DNA of 64,000 nucleotides. Source: Rhodoferax sediminis. GTDB lineage: Bacteria; Pseudomonadota; Gammaproteobacteria; Burkholderiales; Burkholderiaceae_C. Shown in pieces: positions 36,671 to 45,866 of this stretch. Both the position numbers and the translations under genes were made by a program. Location: assembly GCF_006970865.1 (NCBI RefSeq), contig NZ_CP035503.1:318501-382500 (forward strand). Reading direction: 5' to 3'. Under the pieces are notes generated by a model. It saw nothing but the letters and a program-made list of their open reading frames with translations. It was not told the origin of the DNA and ran no database searches. Each line of letters begins with the position of its first letter. Within the stretch, counting starts at the first letter, position 1.

Positions 36671-37948
36671 ATGAACGACGAATCAATCCTTCACGGCGCA
36701 CCGATCGACGCGACCATCCGCGGCGCGGTCATTCAGACGTTGCCGCTCTTCGAGATGATGCGTATGCGCGCGGTGACAACGGCGCGCCGGCACGCCGTGC
36801 TCGGCTTCGCCTCCGACGACCGTGCGTCGCCTCTGCGCTGGGTCAACCAGTTCACGCACACGCATCGGCGGCTCGGACCGAACGATCGCGAGGTCGTGAG
36901 CCCGAACAACGACACCGTTTTCAGCAATGCATGGCTGGACTTGTCGGAAGGGCCGGTACTGGTCGATTCGCCCGACATGGGCGAGCGGTACTGGACGCTC
37001 GGGCTGCTTGATGCCTGGACCAACCCGTTTGCTTACGTAGGCCGCAGGACCACGGGCAACCACCGCCAGCGCACGCTGGTTCACGGCCCGGGTTGGTGCG
37101 GCACTTTACCGGACGACGTCACCCACGTGATCGCGGCGCCCGGCGCCGACGTCTGGATCATCGGGCGCATCCTGGTCGACAGCGACGAAGCCGATATAGC
37201 GCGCGTGCGGGTGCTGCAGAATCAACTGCGGATCTCGCGCCTCGACGGATGCGACGCAGCGATGCACATCGACACACGACTCGACGGCCAACCCGTGGAG
37301 GTGCCGTCGGCGACGCTGTACCAGGCCCTCGTTGACGAGGCGCTTTCGCGCAATCCCCCACCAGCCGGCGAGCGGCCGGACTGGCCCGTGGCGCCCGAGG
37401 CGCTCGCGGCTCTGTTGCCCCGTGTTTTCGACGAGTTGCGCCGGCACGCACAGCCGCACGAGCTTGGCGGCGGCTGGGCGATCCCAGTCACCGTGCGCAC
37501 CAGTTGGGGCCAGGACTACTTGACCCGGGCACGGGTGGCGCGCAACTTCATCGGCGCTCTCGGCGTCGAGGAGGCGATGTACCCCACCGCCGAAATCGAT
37601 GCCGACGGCAAGCCGCTCGACGGCACCCACGCTTACGAGCTGCGCTTCCCACCGGGCGCAGGCCCGAAGGTCGGCGCCTTCTGGTCGCTCACGCTGTACC
37701 GCCGCAGTGACTGCCTGCTCGTGGCCAATGCCCTCGGCCGGTATTCAATCGGCGACCGCACACCGGGCCTCAGCCATGACGCCGATGGAAGCCTGGCGAT
37801 TCGCATCCAGGCTGCCGACCCCGGCCCCGGGGTCAACTGGCTTCCCGCGCCACCCGGCGAGCTCTTCTACGTCGTGCTGCGTCTGTACCAGCCGCACGCC
37901 GACCACCTCGAGTACCGCTACGCCTATCCACCGCTGCGGCGCCTGTAA
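36671..37948 (+). CDS. DUF1254/DUF1214 domain protein
   Basis: 425 aa. N-terminal DUF1254 (~30-150: VVSPNNDTVFSNAWLDLSEGPVLVDSPDMGERYWTLGLLDAWTNPFAYVGRR region) and C-terminal DUF1214 (~320-420: PKVGAFWSLTLYRRSDCLLVANALGRYSIGDRT). The family is widespread and without an assigned activity; relatives are often exported. No signal peptide is seen here, so it would act in the cytoplasm unless the start is wrong. The ATG at 36671 lies 4 bp after the CoA transferase stop. Position in the cluster suggests a part in the same catabolic route. Confidence 0.85.
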   Translation: MNDESILHGAPIDATIRGAVIQTLPLFEMMRMRAVTTARRHAVLGFASDDRASPLRWVNQFTHTHRRLGPNDREVVSPNNDTVFSNAWLDLSEGPVLVDSPDMGERYWTLGLLDAWTNPFAYVGRRTTGNHRQRTLVHGPGWCGTLPDDVTHVIAAPGADVWIIGRILVDSDEADIARVRVLQNQLRISRLDGCDAAMHIDTRLDGQPVEVPSATLYQALVDEALSRNPPPAGERPDWPVAPEALAALLPRVFDELRRHAQPHELGGGWAIPVTVRTSWGQDYLTRARVARNFIGALGVEEAMYPTAEIDADGKPLDGTHAYELRFPPGAGPKVGAFWSLTLYRRSDCLLVANALGRYSIGDRTPGLSHDADGSLAIRIQAADPGPGVNWLPAPPGELFYVVLRLYQPHADHLEYRYAYPPLRRL

Positions 37949-37978
37949 TTGACCGGAAAATATCAAAAGGAGACAACC

Positions 37979-38959
37979 ATGACCATCAACCGCCGGCGCC
38001 TTCTGGGCACCACCGCTACCGCGCTCGCCGCTTCCTTCAACCTGCCGGCCTTCGCTCAGGCGTGGCCGGCGCGCCCGATCCATCTCATATCGCCCTACGC
38101 TGCCGGTGGCGCAAGCGACATCCTGACGCGCCTGCTCGGCCAATATTTGTCGGACAAGCTCGGGCAAAGCATCATCGTCGAGAACAAGGCGGGCGCCGGA
38201 ACGAGGATCGCCAACGAATATGTGGCGCACGCGGCACCCGACGGATACACGATCCTGCATGCGGCTGCGCCAGTCGCGATCGGCGAGGCGCTCTACAAGA
38301 AGCTGCCGTACGACGTGCACAAGGACTTCGCGCCGATCGTGAGCACGGCCATCGCGCCGCTGTTTCTCATTGTCAACGCCGATGCACCCTACAAGACGCT
38401 GGCCGAATTCATCCAGTACGGCAAAAGCAAGCCGAAGGGTCTGACGTTCGGCTCGCCGGGTGTAGGCTCCGCGCCCCACCTCACGGCCGAGTTGTTCTTG
38501 CGCGCGACCGGCGTCAAGGGCATTACGATCCAGTTCCGCGGTGACGCGCCAGCCTACCTTGAGCTTCTGGCAGGTCGCATCGACGCGACCCTCACGGCGA
38601 TCTCTGCGGCGCTGCCGCACATCCAGGCGAACAAGCTGCGCGTGCTCGCGGTCGCCACCGAGGAGCGGACGTCCGTGTATCCACAGGCGCCGACATTTCG
38701 CGAGCAAGGCCATCCGACCATCGTGGGTTATGGCTGGTATGGGCTGATGGCGCCCACCGGCACACCCGCCCCTATCATCGCGCGGCTCAACACCGAGACC
38801 AACGCCGCACTCGCCGACGCCGAGATCCGCAAGAAGGTCAATGCCGTCGGCCTGCAGCTGCGCGGCGGCACGCCCGCCGAGTTCGGGGCGTTCATCGACG
38901 GTGAAACGCGCAAATGGGCGCAGATCATCAAGGCCGCGAATATCGTCGTCGCCGACTAA
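37979..38959 (+). CDS. Bug-family tripartite tricarboxylate transporter-type binding protein
   Basis: 326-aa periplasmic binding protein (TctC/Bug). Tat-like or Sec signal (NRRRLLGTTATALAASFNLPAFAQA), then WPARPIHLISPYAAGGASDILTRLL, the standard Bug opening, and ENKAGAGTRIAN. AGGAGA precedes the ATG by 5 nt. Bug proteins bind carboxylates and are very numerous in Burkholderiales, usually without adjacent TctAB as here. It probably captures the substrate or an intermediate of the surrounding pathway, or signals its presence. Confidence 0.92.
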   Translation: MTINRRRLLGTTATALAASFNLPAFAQAWPARPIHLISPYAAGGASDILTRLLGQYLSDKLGQSIIVENKAGAGTRIANEYVAHAAPDGYTILHAAAPVAIGEALYKKLPYDVHKDFAPIVSTAIAPLFLIVNADAPYKTLAEFIQYGKSKPKGLTFGSPGVGSAPHLTAELFLRATGVKGITIQFRGDAPAYLELLAGRIDATLTAISAALPHIQANKLRVLAVATEERTSVYPQAPTFREQGHPTIVGYGWYGLMAPTGTPAPIIARLNTETNAALADAEIRKKVNAVGLQLRGGTPAEFGAFIDGETRKWAQIIKAANIVVAD

Positions 38960-38970
38960 GGGGCACTCCC

Positions 38971-40707
38971 ATGACGCGCATCTTCCTGGCGAGCGCGCTC
39001 GCCGCGCTCGCACTCCTGCATGGCTGCGTCCACATTGCCAGCACGCCACATGCCCTGCAACGCGACACGTCGTTTGGCCCGGTCGTCGGCGCCGACGCCT
39101 CGGCTTCCGAAGGCACGTACAGCTGGAAGGGCGTGCCGTTCGCGCGGCCGCCGGTGGGCGATCTGCGCTGGAAGGCGCCGGTGGATCCCGAGCGCTGGAC
39201 CACGGCCCGGCCGGCTACTGCGTTCGCCCCGGCCTGCGCGCAGACCGGGCGCCTGTACAGCCCCGGCGCAAGCAACGGCTACGACGCGACGATCGGCAGC
39301 AGGCTCGGGAAGACGGTCGGCTCCGAGGACTGCCTCTATCTCAACATCTGGGCGCCATCCACGCCCTCGGCCACACCGCGCCCGGTCATCGTCTGGATCT
39401 ATGGCGGCAGCAACATCACCGGCTACACCGCCGACCCCGTCTACGACGGCAGTGCACTCGCGAAAAGCCAGAACGCGGTGGTCGTCTCGGTCGCTTACCG
39501 GGTTGGGATCTTTGGCTTCCTGAACATGGCGCAACTCAAGACCGGCAACGCCGAGAACGATTCCGGCGACTTTGCGCTGCTCGACATTGTCAAAGGCCTT
39601 GAATTCGTCCAGCGCAACATCGCCAGCTTCGGCGGCGACCCAGGCCGCGTCACGCTGATGGGACAGTCGGCCGGTGCCGTGAACGTTTACGCCCTGCTCG
39701 CCTCGCCGATGCTCGCCGCGCGGGCGTCGCCGCTCTTTCAGCGTGTGGTCGTGTTGAGCGGCGGCATCTCGACCGCGGCCACGCTGCCCAAGGGCTCAAT
39801 CCCGGGTGTCCTGCCGGCGTCGGTCTGGGCGACGCGCGGCAACACCTTGCTGCTGCAGTCGCTTGTCGCGGACGGCCAGGCGGCCGACGAGGCCGCTGGG
39901 CGTGGGCTCGTCGAGACGCACGGCGCGAAGGCGATGGCAGCGTACCTGCGCGGGCGCTCCGCCGACGCGCTCCTTACCACCGTCCACACGCGGCTCGCGC
40001 CGCGGGGCATGGCGACGTCGAACCCGATCCCGGATGGATGGGTCGTCGCTCCAGATCCGATCGCCGCCATCCGCGCAGGGCACTACGTCAAGGTACCCGT
40101 CCTCGCGGGCAACACGCGCGACGAGACAAGACTGTTCCCGCAACTGCTCGCCATCCGCCCCAACCTTGGCGGCGTTAGCGGCCGCCTGCTTGACGATGCG
40201 GCCGTGTTCGCCCTTGTCTCGCACTACGACCCCGAGGCACCACCGGCGACCACCATCGGGCAGTGGATCCCGCCGGCCTACCTGCCGGCCGACAAGCCGG
40301 GCACCGGTTTCAACGCTCGCACGGCCGAGCTCGGCCGGATCTGGTTCGAGGCAATCCGCGACGACGCGCTGAATGCGTTGCGGTCGCGGCAGCCCGACGT
40401 CTGGTTCTACGAGTTCGACTGGGACCGGCTGCCCAAGCCCTTCGACACGATTTACGGCGCCGCGCACACCTTCGATCTGCCCTTCGTGTTCGGCAACTTC
40501 GGGCCTTCGCTGTATTCGAACATCATGTTCACGAAGGCCAACCGATCGGGTCGCCTGGCCCTCTCCAGGGCGATGATGAAAACCATCGGCGCCTTCGCGC
40601 GCACCGGTGACCCGAACAACGACGCGCTAGGCACGGTCTGGAAGCCCTGGCCCTCACGCATCGTTTTCAACGCCGACAACGACGCTGCGCGCATATCGGC
40701 GAAGTAA
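38971..40707 (+). CDS. Type-B carboxylesterase, probable exported lipoprotein
   Basis: 578-aa alpha/beta hydrolase of the type-B carboxylesterase/cholinesterase group. N-terminal signal with a possible lipobox LLHGC (Cys19). Family blocks: GTYSWKGVPFARPPVGDLRWK, EDCLYLNIW, oxyanion WIYGGSN, nucleophile Ser233 in MGQSAGA, acid Glu in NTRDETRLF and His in GAAHTFDLPFVFG. It hydrolyses carboxylic esters, here likely in the periplasm or at the outer membrane. It lies 11 bp after the Bug gene as the last member of the cluster. Substrate unknown. Confidence 0.9.
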   Translation: MTRIFLASALAALALLHGCVHIASTPHALQRDTSFGPVVGADASASEGTYSWKGVPFARPPVGDLRWKAPVDPERWTTARPATAFAPACAQTGRLYSPGASNGYDATIGSRLGKTVGSEDCLYLNIWAPSTPSATPRPVIVWIYGGSNITGYTADPVYDGSALAKSQNAVVVSVAYRVGIFGFLNMAQLKTGNAENDSGDFALLDIVKGLEFVQRNIASFGGDPGRVTLMGQSAGAVNVYALLASPMLAARASPLFQRVVVLSGGISTAATLPKGSIPGVLPASVWATRGNTLLLQSLVADGQAADEAAGRGLVETHGAKAMAAYLRGRSADALLTTVHTRLAPRGMATSNPIPDGWVVAPDPIAAIRAGHYVKVPVLAGNTRDETRLFPQLLAIRPNLGGVSGRLLDDAAVFALVSHYDPEAPPATTIGQWIPPAYLPADKPGTGFNARTAELGRIWFEAIRDDALNALRSRQPDVWFYEFDWDRLPKPFDTIYGAAHTFDLPFVFGNFGPSLYSNIMFTKANRSGRLALSRAMMKTIGAFARTGDPNNDALGTVWKPWPSRIVFNADNDAARISAK

Positions 40708-40810
40708 CGAGGCGGTCCAGGCCAAAAGAGGTAGGCGCCGAAGGCGACCGTGCCCGTGAGGTGAGCCACTTCACTCTTGGGTTCACGGATTCGGATAATA
40801 AAATATAAAC

Positions 40811-41635
40811 ATGACACTCAAATTCCGCTTCTGGGCCGACCTGAACACGCGCGACTTCGCGCGGCTTGACGCCACCAGCACCGTAGCCGTGCTGCCGGTG
40901 GCCGCGACCGAGCAGCATGGGCCGCACCTGCCGCTGAGCGTGGACCAGACGTTGGTCGATGGCGTGATCGCGGCCGCGCTGCCCCATCTGCCCGCAGAGC
41001 TGCCCGTGCTGTTCCTGCCGACCCAGGCGGTGGGCTACAGCCCCGAGCACCAGGCCTTTGCCGGCACGCTGACGCTCTCGAGCGCCACCGCGGTGGCAAG
41101 CTGGATCGAGCTTGGCGAATGCGTGGCGCGCGCGGGCGTCAAAAAACTGGTGCTGTTCAATGCGCACGGCGGCCAGGTCAGCCTGATGGACATCGTGGCG
41201 CGCGAGCTGCGCGTGCGCGCCGGCATGCTCGTCTATAGCGCCAGCTGGTACAGCCTGCCGCTGGGCGAGGCGGTGGATGGCCTGTTCAGCGCCGACGAGC
41301 ACCGCTTCGGCGTCCATGCGGGCGAGATCGAGACCTCGATGATGCTGGCGCTGCGACCGCAGTTCGTGGACATGGCGCAGGCGCGCGACTTCAAGTCGAC
41401 CTCGCAGGTGCGGGCGGTGCAATGTCCGATCCTGGGCAACGGCCGCAGCGCCAAGCTCGGCTGGGCCATGCAGGACTACAACGCCGCGGGCGCGGTCGGC
41501 AACGCGGCGGCGGCCACGGCCGACAAAGGACGCGCCGTGGTCGACGCGGCAGGGCAGCAGCTCGCACTGTTATTACAGGAAGTCGCGGCGCTGCCGCTGT
41601 CCACGCTGGTGGATGGTCCGGTGCTGCCCGGCTGA
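40811..41635 (+). CDS. Creatininase-family amidohydrolase
   Basis: 274-aa protein of the creatininase family. Metal ligands are visible in ATEQHGPHLPLSVDQ (Glu, His, Asp), NAHGGQVSLMD and HAGEIETSMML. Members include creatininase, mycofactocin MftE-type peptidases and riboflavin-pathway FAPy deformylases; this one cannot be assigned to a single reaction. It follows the esterase gene by 103 bp, and may or may not belong to that unit. Convergent with the antiporter gene. Confidence 0.88.
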   Translation: MTLKFRFWADLNTRDFARLDATSTVAVLPVAATEQHGPHLPLSVDQTLVDGVIAAALPHLPAELPVLFLPTQAVGYSPEHQAFAGTLTLSSATAVASWIELGECVARAGVKKLVLFNAHGGQVSLMDIVARELRVRAGMLVYSASWYSLPLGEAVDGLFSADEHRFGVHAGEIETSMMLALRPQFVDMAQARDFKSTSQVRAVQCPILGNGRSAKLGWAMQDYNAAGAVGNAAAATADKGRAVVDAAGQQLALLLQEVAALPLSTLVDGPVLPG

Positions 41636-41666
41636 ATTTGCTCATCCAGCGCGGCCCTTCGCTGTA

Positions 41667-43298
41667 CTAGCGGTAGCGCGCCTCCATCAGGTCGATCTCG
41701 CGCACCAGCCGGCGCGACGTCTCGTCGGAGATCCGGCGATGTCGTGCCAGGTTGAAGACGACCTCGCGCTCCGCCTGCAGGGCCGCCACACGCAGCGTGC
41801 GCTCGATCTGCTCGGCTTTGCGCAGTTGTCCGGCACTCTCGCCGGTGGCACCGCCATCGAGCCGGCGCTGGTACAGCGCGATCACGCGCGCGGCGGCCTG
41901 GGTGTGCAGGTCGGCGTCAAAGGTCTCGCGCAGCTCGGCACGCTGCACCTTCTCGATCGCGGCGATGGCCGCGATGGCGGCATCGTGGCGGGCCAGGTCT
42001 TCTTCCCGGCTGGCGGTGGGCTCTTCCGGCAGCACCAGCCCCTTGAGCAGCCGCGGCAGTCCCACGCTGGCCATCAGCAGCGATAGCAGGATCACCGCCG
42101 TGGCCAGAAACACGGCCAGGTCGCGCGCCGGGAACGGCGTGCCATCCGGCATCAGCAGCGGCAGGGTCATCACGCCGGCCAGGGTAATGGCGCCGCGCAC
42201 CCCGGCCAGCGAGGTCGCCAGCAGCAACCGCCAGTGCGGCCGGGTTCCCGGCGTGCCGCGCCGGCGCGCCTTGAACAGGGCCCGGCGCAGCGACACCCAG
42301 ACCCAGATAAAACGCAGCAGCGCCAGCCCCAGCGTGATGGCCAGCGCATAGGCCGCCAGCCACCAGGGATTCAGATGGCCGCTTTGCCTCACCGATGCCA
42401 CCGCACCGCGCAGCATGTCGGGCAGTTGCTCGCCCAGCAGCACGAACATGGTGCCGTTCAACGCAAGCTGCACCGTGTTCCAGACCGCTGCGCGTTGCAC
42501 CCGCGTGGTCGCCAGCGCGCGGCCGGTCAGTTCGACGTAGCTCATGGTGACGCCCGCCGCCACCGCGGCCAGGATGCCTGAGGCCCGCAACTGTTCAGCC
42601 AGCAGGTAGGCGCCGAACGGGATCAGCAGGCTGATCAGGATGGGCGAGCCGCTTTCCTCGCCGACATGCTGCGACAGCCAGCGCTGCGCGGAACTCACCA
42701 CCAGCGTCACGCCGACGCCCAGCCCCAGGCCCGCCAGCGCCAGCCACAGGAACGTGAGCGAGGCCGAGGCCAGCGAGAAGCTGCCGGTCACGGCCGCCGC
42801 CACCGCGAAGCGAAAGCAGACCAGTCCCGTCGCGTCGTTGAGCAGCGATTCGCCCTCCAGGATATGCAGCAGCCGTTTCGGGATCGGCACACGCGCGGTG
42901 ATCGACGACACGGCCACCGGATCGGTCGGCGACACGATGGCGGCCAGCGCGAAGGCCACCGCCGCCGGCATGGCCGGGATCATCCAGTGGATCAGGAAGC
43001 CGGCCCCGACCACGGTGAACACCACCAGCCCCAGCGCCAGCGCCAGGATCGCCGTGCGGTCGCGAAACAGGCCATCCTTCGGGATGCGCCAGCCGTCCAG
43101 AAACAGCAGCGGCGGCAGGAACAGCAAGAAAAAGATTTCCGGATCCAGCGTCACGCCGTGGTTGAAGCCACCCGCGATCAGCGCGCCGAGCGCGATCTGC
43201 ACCAGCGGCAGCGGCAGCGAGAACGGCGCGACGCGCACCAGATAGCCGCTGGCGACCACCGCCAGCAACATGAACAACACCATTTCAACCGATTCCAT
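41667..43298 (-). CDS. CPA1-family Na+/H+ antiporter (NhaP/YjcE-like)
   Basis: About 543 aa. Twelve or so hydrophobic helices, with the ion-site motifs IVSPTDPVAVSSI and EGESLLNDATGLV (ND pair), typical of CPA1. A ~150-residue soluble C-terminal tail with several helices follows (~395 on). ATG 43298 is preferred: AGGG lies 6 nt upstream and the protein then starts directly with a membrane helix. A GTG at 43361 would add 21 basic residues. Exchanges cytoplasmic Na+ or K+ for H+; ion not readable. Confidence 0.88.
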   Translation of the reverse strand: MESVEMVLFMLLAVVASGYLVRVAPFSLPLPLVQIALGALIAGGFNHGVTLDPEIFFLLFLPPLLFLDGWRIPKDGLFRDRTAILALALGLVVFTVVGAGFLIHWMIPAMPAAVAFALAAIVSPTDPVAVSSITARVPIPKRLLHILEGESLLNDATGLVCFRFAVAAAVTGSFSLASASLTFLWLALAGLGLGVGVTLVVSSAQRWLSQHVGEESGSPILISLLIPFGAYLLAEQLRASGILAAVAAGVTMSYVELTGRALATTRVQRAAVWNTVQLALNGTMFVLLGEQLPDMLRGAVASVRQSGHLNPWWLAAYALAITLGLALLRFIWVWVSLRRALFKARRRGTPGTRPHWRLLLATSLAGVRGAITLAGVMTLPLLMPDGTPFPARDLAVFLATAVILLSLLMASVGLPRLLKGLVLPEEPTASREEDLARHDAAIAAIAAIEKVQRAELRETFDADLHTQAAARVIALYQRRLDGGATGESAGQLRKAEQIERTLRVAALQAEREVVFNLARHRRISDETSRRLVREIDLMEARYR

Positions 43299-43415
43299 TC
43301 CTGATCCCTGCTTGCCGGATCGGCCGCGCCGGAACTTGCGGCGGGGCTCCTGATCCGACACATTTGTGGCGTACTCTTCGCTGTCTTTATCAAATCACCA
43401 TCCAAGGAGTCTGCC

Positions 43416-43790
43416 ATGGCGTTGCGTCAATCCCTGGTTTCCAGCGTCGATGGGTTGCTCGCCGCCGCTCGAAAGGCCGAGCCGCACACCATCGTGGTCC
43501 AGGGCCATCTGGCCGACCTGATGACGGTCGGCCAGGTGCAGATTTTGGCGCGCGACAAGGTGCGCAGCGGGCATGTGGAGGTCGCGGGGCTGGATGTCGC
43601 CGCCGCCGACACGCGCTCCCAGGGCGACCGTCCGCAGGGCTTCGGCGTGTACGCGATCCAGGCGCCTTCACGCATGTGGAACATGCAGGCCGACCCGCAG
43701 GTGGTCATCACGGCGGACCTGATCGGCCTGTCGGCCGGGCGCGCGTCGGCCCCGGTCATCGGCAGCGGCATTCGCGCCATCACCCATTAG
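43416..43790 (+). CDS. Conserved-looking hypothetical protein, unrecognised
   Basis: 124 aa, no family recognised. AAGGAG lies 6 nt before the ATG, codon use matches the neighbours, and the frame is closed on both sides by plausible spacing, so it is probably real. The sequence has no signal peptide or membrane helix. The first half looks alpha/beta (SLVSSVDGLLAAARKAEPHTIVVQGHLADL); the second contains GFGVYAIQAPSRMWNMQ. It lies 30 bp upstream of the pirin gene on the same strand, so the two are probably cotranscribed. Confidence 0.65.
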   Translation: MALRQSLVSSVDGLLAAARKAEPHTIVVQGHLADLMTVGQVQILARDKVRSGHVEVAGLDVAAADTRSQGDRPQGFGVYAIQAPSRMWNMQADPQVVITADLIGLSAGRASAPVIGSGIRAITH

Positions 43791-43820
43791 CCATCCATTC
43801 ACCAGTGAAGGACCCGCACC

Positions 43821-44660
43821 ATGACACGCACCATCACCAACGTGCTGCCGGGCCAGCGCGTGATCGACGACGGCGACATGCTGCTGTGGCGCGCCTTGCC
43901 GACGAGTGGGCGCGACCACTTGGGGCCGTTCGTCTTCATCGATCACTACCGCCACCAGAGCCGGCGCGGCATCGGCGACCGGCCGCACCCGCACGCGGGC
44001 ATCGAGGTGCTGAGCTACCTGCTGGAGGGCAGCGTCGAGCATCGCGACAGCATGGGGCGCACCGACCGGCTCGGACCGGGCGATGCGCAGCACATCCGCG
44101 CCGGCCGCGGCACGATCCACGCCGAGCAGCCGCAGGGCGGGCGGCACGGCCTGCAGCTCTGGACCGCGCTGCCCCCGGCGCAAAAGCTGGTGGAGCCGGC
44201 CTATGCCTCGTTCCGCGCTGCCGCGATTCCGGAAATTGCGCGCGACGGCGCGCAGGTGCGCGTGCTGGCGGGCCGGGTCGACGGCGTCGAAGGCCCCATG
44301 AAGCTGGCCTCGCCCACCACCTGGGCGGTGCTGCGGCTCGCGCCCGGCGCCAGCATCACGCTGACGGTCGATGCCACCGCCGAGCTCGGCCTCTACGTGC
44401 TCGATGGCTTCCTCGAACGCGGCGCGGAACCGCCCGTCGGGTCCGGCAGCCTGGCGCTGCTGACATCGGGTGACGCCAGCGTGCGCATCGCCGCGACCGC
44501 GCAGCAGCCGCTTGATGTCGCCCTGCTCGGCGGCGCGCCGGTCGAAGGCCCGATCCTGTTCTCCGGTCCCTTCGTGATGGACACGCCGGAACGTCTGGCC
44601 CAGGCCAGACGCGACTATGCGAGCGGGAAAATGGGCACGCTGGACGGCGTTCCGTTCTGA
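43821..44660 (+). CDS. Pirin-family bicupin protein
   Basis: 279-aa two-cupin protein. Iron/metal ligands match pirin: His pair in RPHPHAGIEV and His/Glu in GTIHAEQ of the first cupin. The family block GPFVFIDHY is near the N-terminus. Bacterial pirins act as quercetinases or modulate metabolic enzymes such as pyruvate dehydrogenase E1; no role can be fixed here. It follows the 124-aa hypothetical gene. Confidence 0.92.
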   Translation: MTRTITNVLPGQRVIDDGDMLLWRALPTSGRDHLGPFVFIDHYRHQSRRGIGDRPHPHAGIEVLSYLLEGSVEHRDSMGRTDRLGPGDAQHIRAGRGTIHAEQPQGGRHGLQLWTALPPAQKLVEPAYASFRAAAIPEIARDGAQVRVLAGRVDGVEGPMKLASPTTWAVLRLAPGASITLTVDATAELGLYVLDGFLERGAEPPVGSGSLALLTSGDASVRIAATAQQPLDVALLGGAPVEGPILFSGPFVMDTPERLAQARRDYASGKMGTLDGVPF

Positions 44661-45455
44661 CGGTCAGCGGTGCCCGCGGGTCGCGTGGGTTGGATGCGAT
44701 CCGGCCGACACGTGACGGTCAAACTCGTATCGCCGAATGACGGCAAGATACCGGGGGCGAAGTTGCTGGATTCCTGTCACCGTCTGGTGGGCCCCCTGCC
44801 GACTTTTGAAATGATGCCGTGAACTTCCGTTTCGCAGCGGCACCGGCCAATCGATCGGAGCCGTCGTGCGGCAGCTACCTGCCATCTACCTGACAGTTCG
44901 AGATCTGGCCAACCACGGAGGCACCGGCGGCTTTCAAGGCACAGGGGTCGCTGGCACTGGAAACGCGTGTCGGCCAGTCCGTTCACCCGCTTGAACGACC
45001 GCTATTCAACGAGGTCAACAGGTGCTGCCGACCCCAAGCAGACAATCCCGCACATTTCCCAAAGCGGTGCCTCAACGCGCCAGGGACATGGCATCCAGCG
45101 GACTGGCAGTTCTTGCACCGTGCGGATGTCGCTGCCCGCCTGCAAAAGCTGGGTGGCAAAGCTGTGGCGCAAGTTGCTTGATGGGAACCAAGCGCATGTT
45201 GGGGCGGTTGACTCCACGCCAATGAACACCAGGACGCCAATGTGGCGCAAAAAAAGCAAGGGGGAGTCCATCCCATCAATCAAGAGGGCGTCAAGTGAGG
45301 GAACGGCACTCCTGCGACCTAAATCAATCAGCAATGACCGACTCGAGGTCGTCGATCGTTCCTGTGCGATGATGCTGCGGACTTTGCAGAAGCGAGACCC
45401 GCTGCGCCAAGTCGGCGGTACCAATCAACCAACAATTTCGGAATTGGAGATCAAC
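44661..45455. other. Low-coding stretch with recombinase debris
   Basis: 795 bp without an intact gene. The only recognisable content is the recombinase remnant at 45072-45178 (minus strand). The remaining reading frames on both strands resemble no family I know and look like decay. GGAG at 45446-45449 near the right end is the ribosome site of the DoxX gene. Confidence 0.6.
45072..45178 (-). pseudogene. Tyrosine recombinase (integron-integrase-like) remnant
   Basis: Minus strand, 45175 downward, reads NLRHSFATQLLQAGSDIRTVQEL, the box-II region of XerC/D-like and integron integrases (family: HTLRHSFATHLL...DIRTVQELLGH). Two bases later the frame shifts and SPLDAMSLAR-stop follows, ending at 45072, which is the usual integron-integrase C-terminus (..RSPLDAL). 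The ~22-25 residues between, including LGH and the catalytic Tyr of the IYTH motif, are deleted. The His that normally precedes LRH is Ser. Nothing upstream is recognisable. It is a dead fragment. Confidence 0.75.
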
Positions 45456-45866
45456 ATGATCAAAGCGTCTACGGCCCCCTATGCGGCACTACTCCTGCGT
45501 GTAAGCTTGGGCATCATGTTTTTGGCGCACGTCGGCCTCAAGGTGTTCGTGTTCACCATTCCCGGCTTCGTCGGCTATTTTGGATCTCTCGGCTTGCCAG
45601 CGATTCTTGCTTATGCCGTCGTCGCGCTCGAATTCTTCGGTGGTCTTGCCCTGATCCTTGGCGTCTACGCTCCGTTGGTCGCGTTGCCTTTAGCCCTGGA
45701 GATGCTCGGCACAATCGTGTTCGCGCATGGCGCCAACGGGTGGCTGTTCACAAACAAGGGTGGCGGCTGGGAATTTCCGGCCTTCTGGATGGTCGGTCTG
45801 ATCGCTCTGTACCTCCTTGGCGATGGCGCCATGGCACTCAAACCTGCCCAGCGAAACGCCACCTGA
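45456..45866 (+). CDS. DoxX-family membrane protein
   Basis: 136-aa protein with four hydrophobic segments: ALLLRVSLGIMFLAHVGLKVF, AILAYAVVALEFFGGLALILGVY, LVALPLALEMLGTIVFAHG and FPAFWMVGLIALYLLGDGAMAL. This is the DoxX pattern (redox-related or unassigned small membrane proteins). GGAG is 6 nt before the ATG. It is the first intact gene after the recombinase debris. The surrounding DNA is less coding-dense than the rest of the window. Confidence 0.88.
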   Translation: MIKASTAPYAALLLRVSLGIMFLAHVGLKVFVFTIPGFVGYFGSLGLPAILAYAVVALEFFGGLALILGVYAPLVALPLALEMLGTIVFAHGANGWLFTNKGGGWEFPAFWMVGLIALYLLGDGAMALKPAQRNAT

